Shown: positions 4,780 through 5,430 of the stretch, one piece after another
Position numbering within the stretch: position 1 is the stretch's first letter
How the letters are laid out: each line of letters starts with the position of its first letter
Source: Planctomycetota bacterium
GTDB lineage: Bacteria > Planctomycetota > Planctomycetia > Pirellulales > Lacipirellulaceae
Assembly (NCBI GenBank): GCA_029259975.1
Contig: JAJDEE010000451.1
Coordinates: forward strand, 1-5,430
DNA length: 5,430 nucleotides
Direction of reading: 5' to 3'
The notes under the pieces: generated by a model
Databases searched by the model: none
Seen by the model: the letters and a program-made list of their open reading frames with translations, nothing else
Told to the model about the DNA's origin: nothing
Translations under genes and position numbers: made by a program

Positions 4780-5430
4780 ATGTCCGATAGAAGAGGTAGT
4801 GACGAGCGCCGTCTTAAAAAAAAGCGTCGCCGCAAGCGTGAGCGAGGCAAGGTCTCGACTGAATCGTTTACGGTTATTGAAATCGCAGGGACAGAGCTGC
4901 GCGTCGTCACGCGAGCAAATTCTGGTGTCGACGATATTGAGCAAGTACAAGTGATGAGCTTGCGATGGCGCATCGAAGCCTCCACACTCAATAGCGAAGC
5001 GGGACTTCGCGAGTTGACTGTTGCCTTGACAGAACTTGCAGAGGAGCATGATTTGCACACGACAAATCTGCAGTTTGTTCTCGGTGGCGAGTTTTGTGTC
5101 ACGAAAGCGGTTCGCGGGACTACCGAAGAAGTCCGTAGCGAGCTGCAACAAATCCAACAACGCAGTCGACTCTATTTGATGCTGGGGCCAGGCGAGAAAG
5201 TGACCGGCAGCAAGTCGCAGGCCATTGATGCCCGGCACGAATATGCCGTTGCTGCTGTTTGCAACAAGCAAACACTCGACACGATTCACGTGGCCGCAAC
5301 GCAGGCGGGAATGCAAATCGATTCGATTGAGCCAGCATTGGTTTCCATAAGTCGAGCAATTGGCCGGCTAGAAGACGTGCCGGACGAACCCTGTTTGTTG
5401 ATTCACTTAGACGAATCAGCTGTTGAGCTT
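4780..5430 (+). CDS. PilM/GspL-like cytoplasmic assembly protein, 3'-truncated by window edge
   Basis: The frame is open from ATG 4780 to the window end (217 codons, no stop). The sequence resembles the actin-fold PilM / cytoplasmic GspL family: beta strands at 30-43 (SFTVIEIAGTELRVV), LQFVLGGEFCVTKAVRG (97-113), a coil-rich EVRSELQQIQQRSRLYL (118-134), then EYAVAAVCNKQTLDTI and AATQAGMQIDSIEPALVSISRA, a typical PilM order. In related machines this protein links the ATPase to PilN/GspL-type membrane partners. The N-terminus is unusual: 14 of the first 24 residues are Lys or Arg. The usual phosphate-binding GxDxG-type motifs are not seen at the expected first and second strands (VIEIAG at 32-37, IHLDES at 208-213), suggesting loss of nucleotide binding. 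The start follows the PilX-like stop by 24 nt with only a weak GCGAG before it. A fusion with a PilN-like part beyond the window is possible. Confidence 0.75.
   Translation, partial: MSDRRGSDERRLKKKRRRKRERGKVSTESFTVIEIAGTELRVVTRANSGVDDIEQVQVMSLRWRIEASTLNSEAGLRELTVALTELAEEHDLHTTNLQFVLGGEFCVTKAVRGTTEEVRSELQQIQQRSRLYLMLGPGEKVTGSKSQAIDARHEYAVAAVCNKQTLDTIHVAATQAGMQIDSIEPALVSISRAIGRLEDVPDEPCLLIHLDESAVEL

Noticed and set aside
4759..5316. 185-codon antisense open frame opposite the PilM-like gene
   Set aside because: Although long, the opposite frame is continuous to the window end, matches PilM/GspL and continues the operon; the antisense product shows no family features.

Overview
The window is one stretch of a type II secretion / type IV pilus-like (T2SS/T4P) assembly operon. 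Nine consecutive genes are all on the + strand; the first and last are cut by the window edges. Base composition is near balanced, most Shine-Dalgarno (SD) sequences are weak, and the short pseudopilins carry a CPVDG...GHSH type C-terminus. Together with the gene order, this points to a planctomycete, perhaps of the Pirellulaceae. That assignment is recollection of family style and not a search result.

Layout: 1-736 is the C-terminal part of the GspE/PilB assembly ATPase, entering at its Walker A motif. 749-1921 is the GspF/PilC platform protein. 1929-2258 and 2403-2726 are two tandem, paralogous, very short GspG-like prepilins separated by a 144-nt leader. 2746-3240 is a GspH/FimT-like minor prepilin. 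3241-3393 is a 153-nt gap with two clean inverted repeats, one of which covers a perfect TATAAT. 3394-3852 (GspI-like), 3839-4363 (GspJ/PilW-like) and 4345-4755 (short PilX/GspK-like) are minor prepilins with overlapping reading frames. 4780 to the window end is the start of a PilM/GspL-like cytoplasmic protein with an extremely basic N-terminus.

How they work together (established for the families): the hexameric ATPase drives the polytopic platform protein, which lifts mature pseudopilins out of the inner membrane into a short fibre. The minor GspH-I-J-K/X set forms the initiating tip. PilM/GspL links the ATPase to the membrane complex. The secretin, the GspC-like protein and the prepilin peptidase are not in the window, so whether the machine secretes enzymes, builds a pilus or takes up substrate cannot be decided here.

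The most interesting points are: a paired loss of both cysteines in the second prepilin; an EF-hand-like calcium loop in the GspI-like protein; a palindrome over a consensus -10 box between the major and minor prepilin genes; a well-placed SD and ATG in the wrong frame at the PilX-like gene, suggesting a one-base frameshift; a glycine-to-cysteine change in the Walker B region of the ATPase; and degenerate nucleotide-binding motifs in the PilM-like protein. I see no RNA genes, mobile elements, CRISPR arrays or convincing rho-independent terminators.
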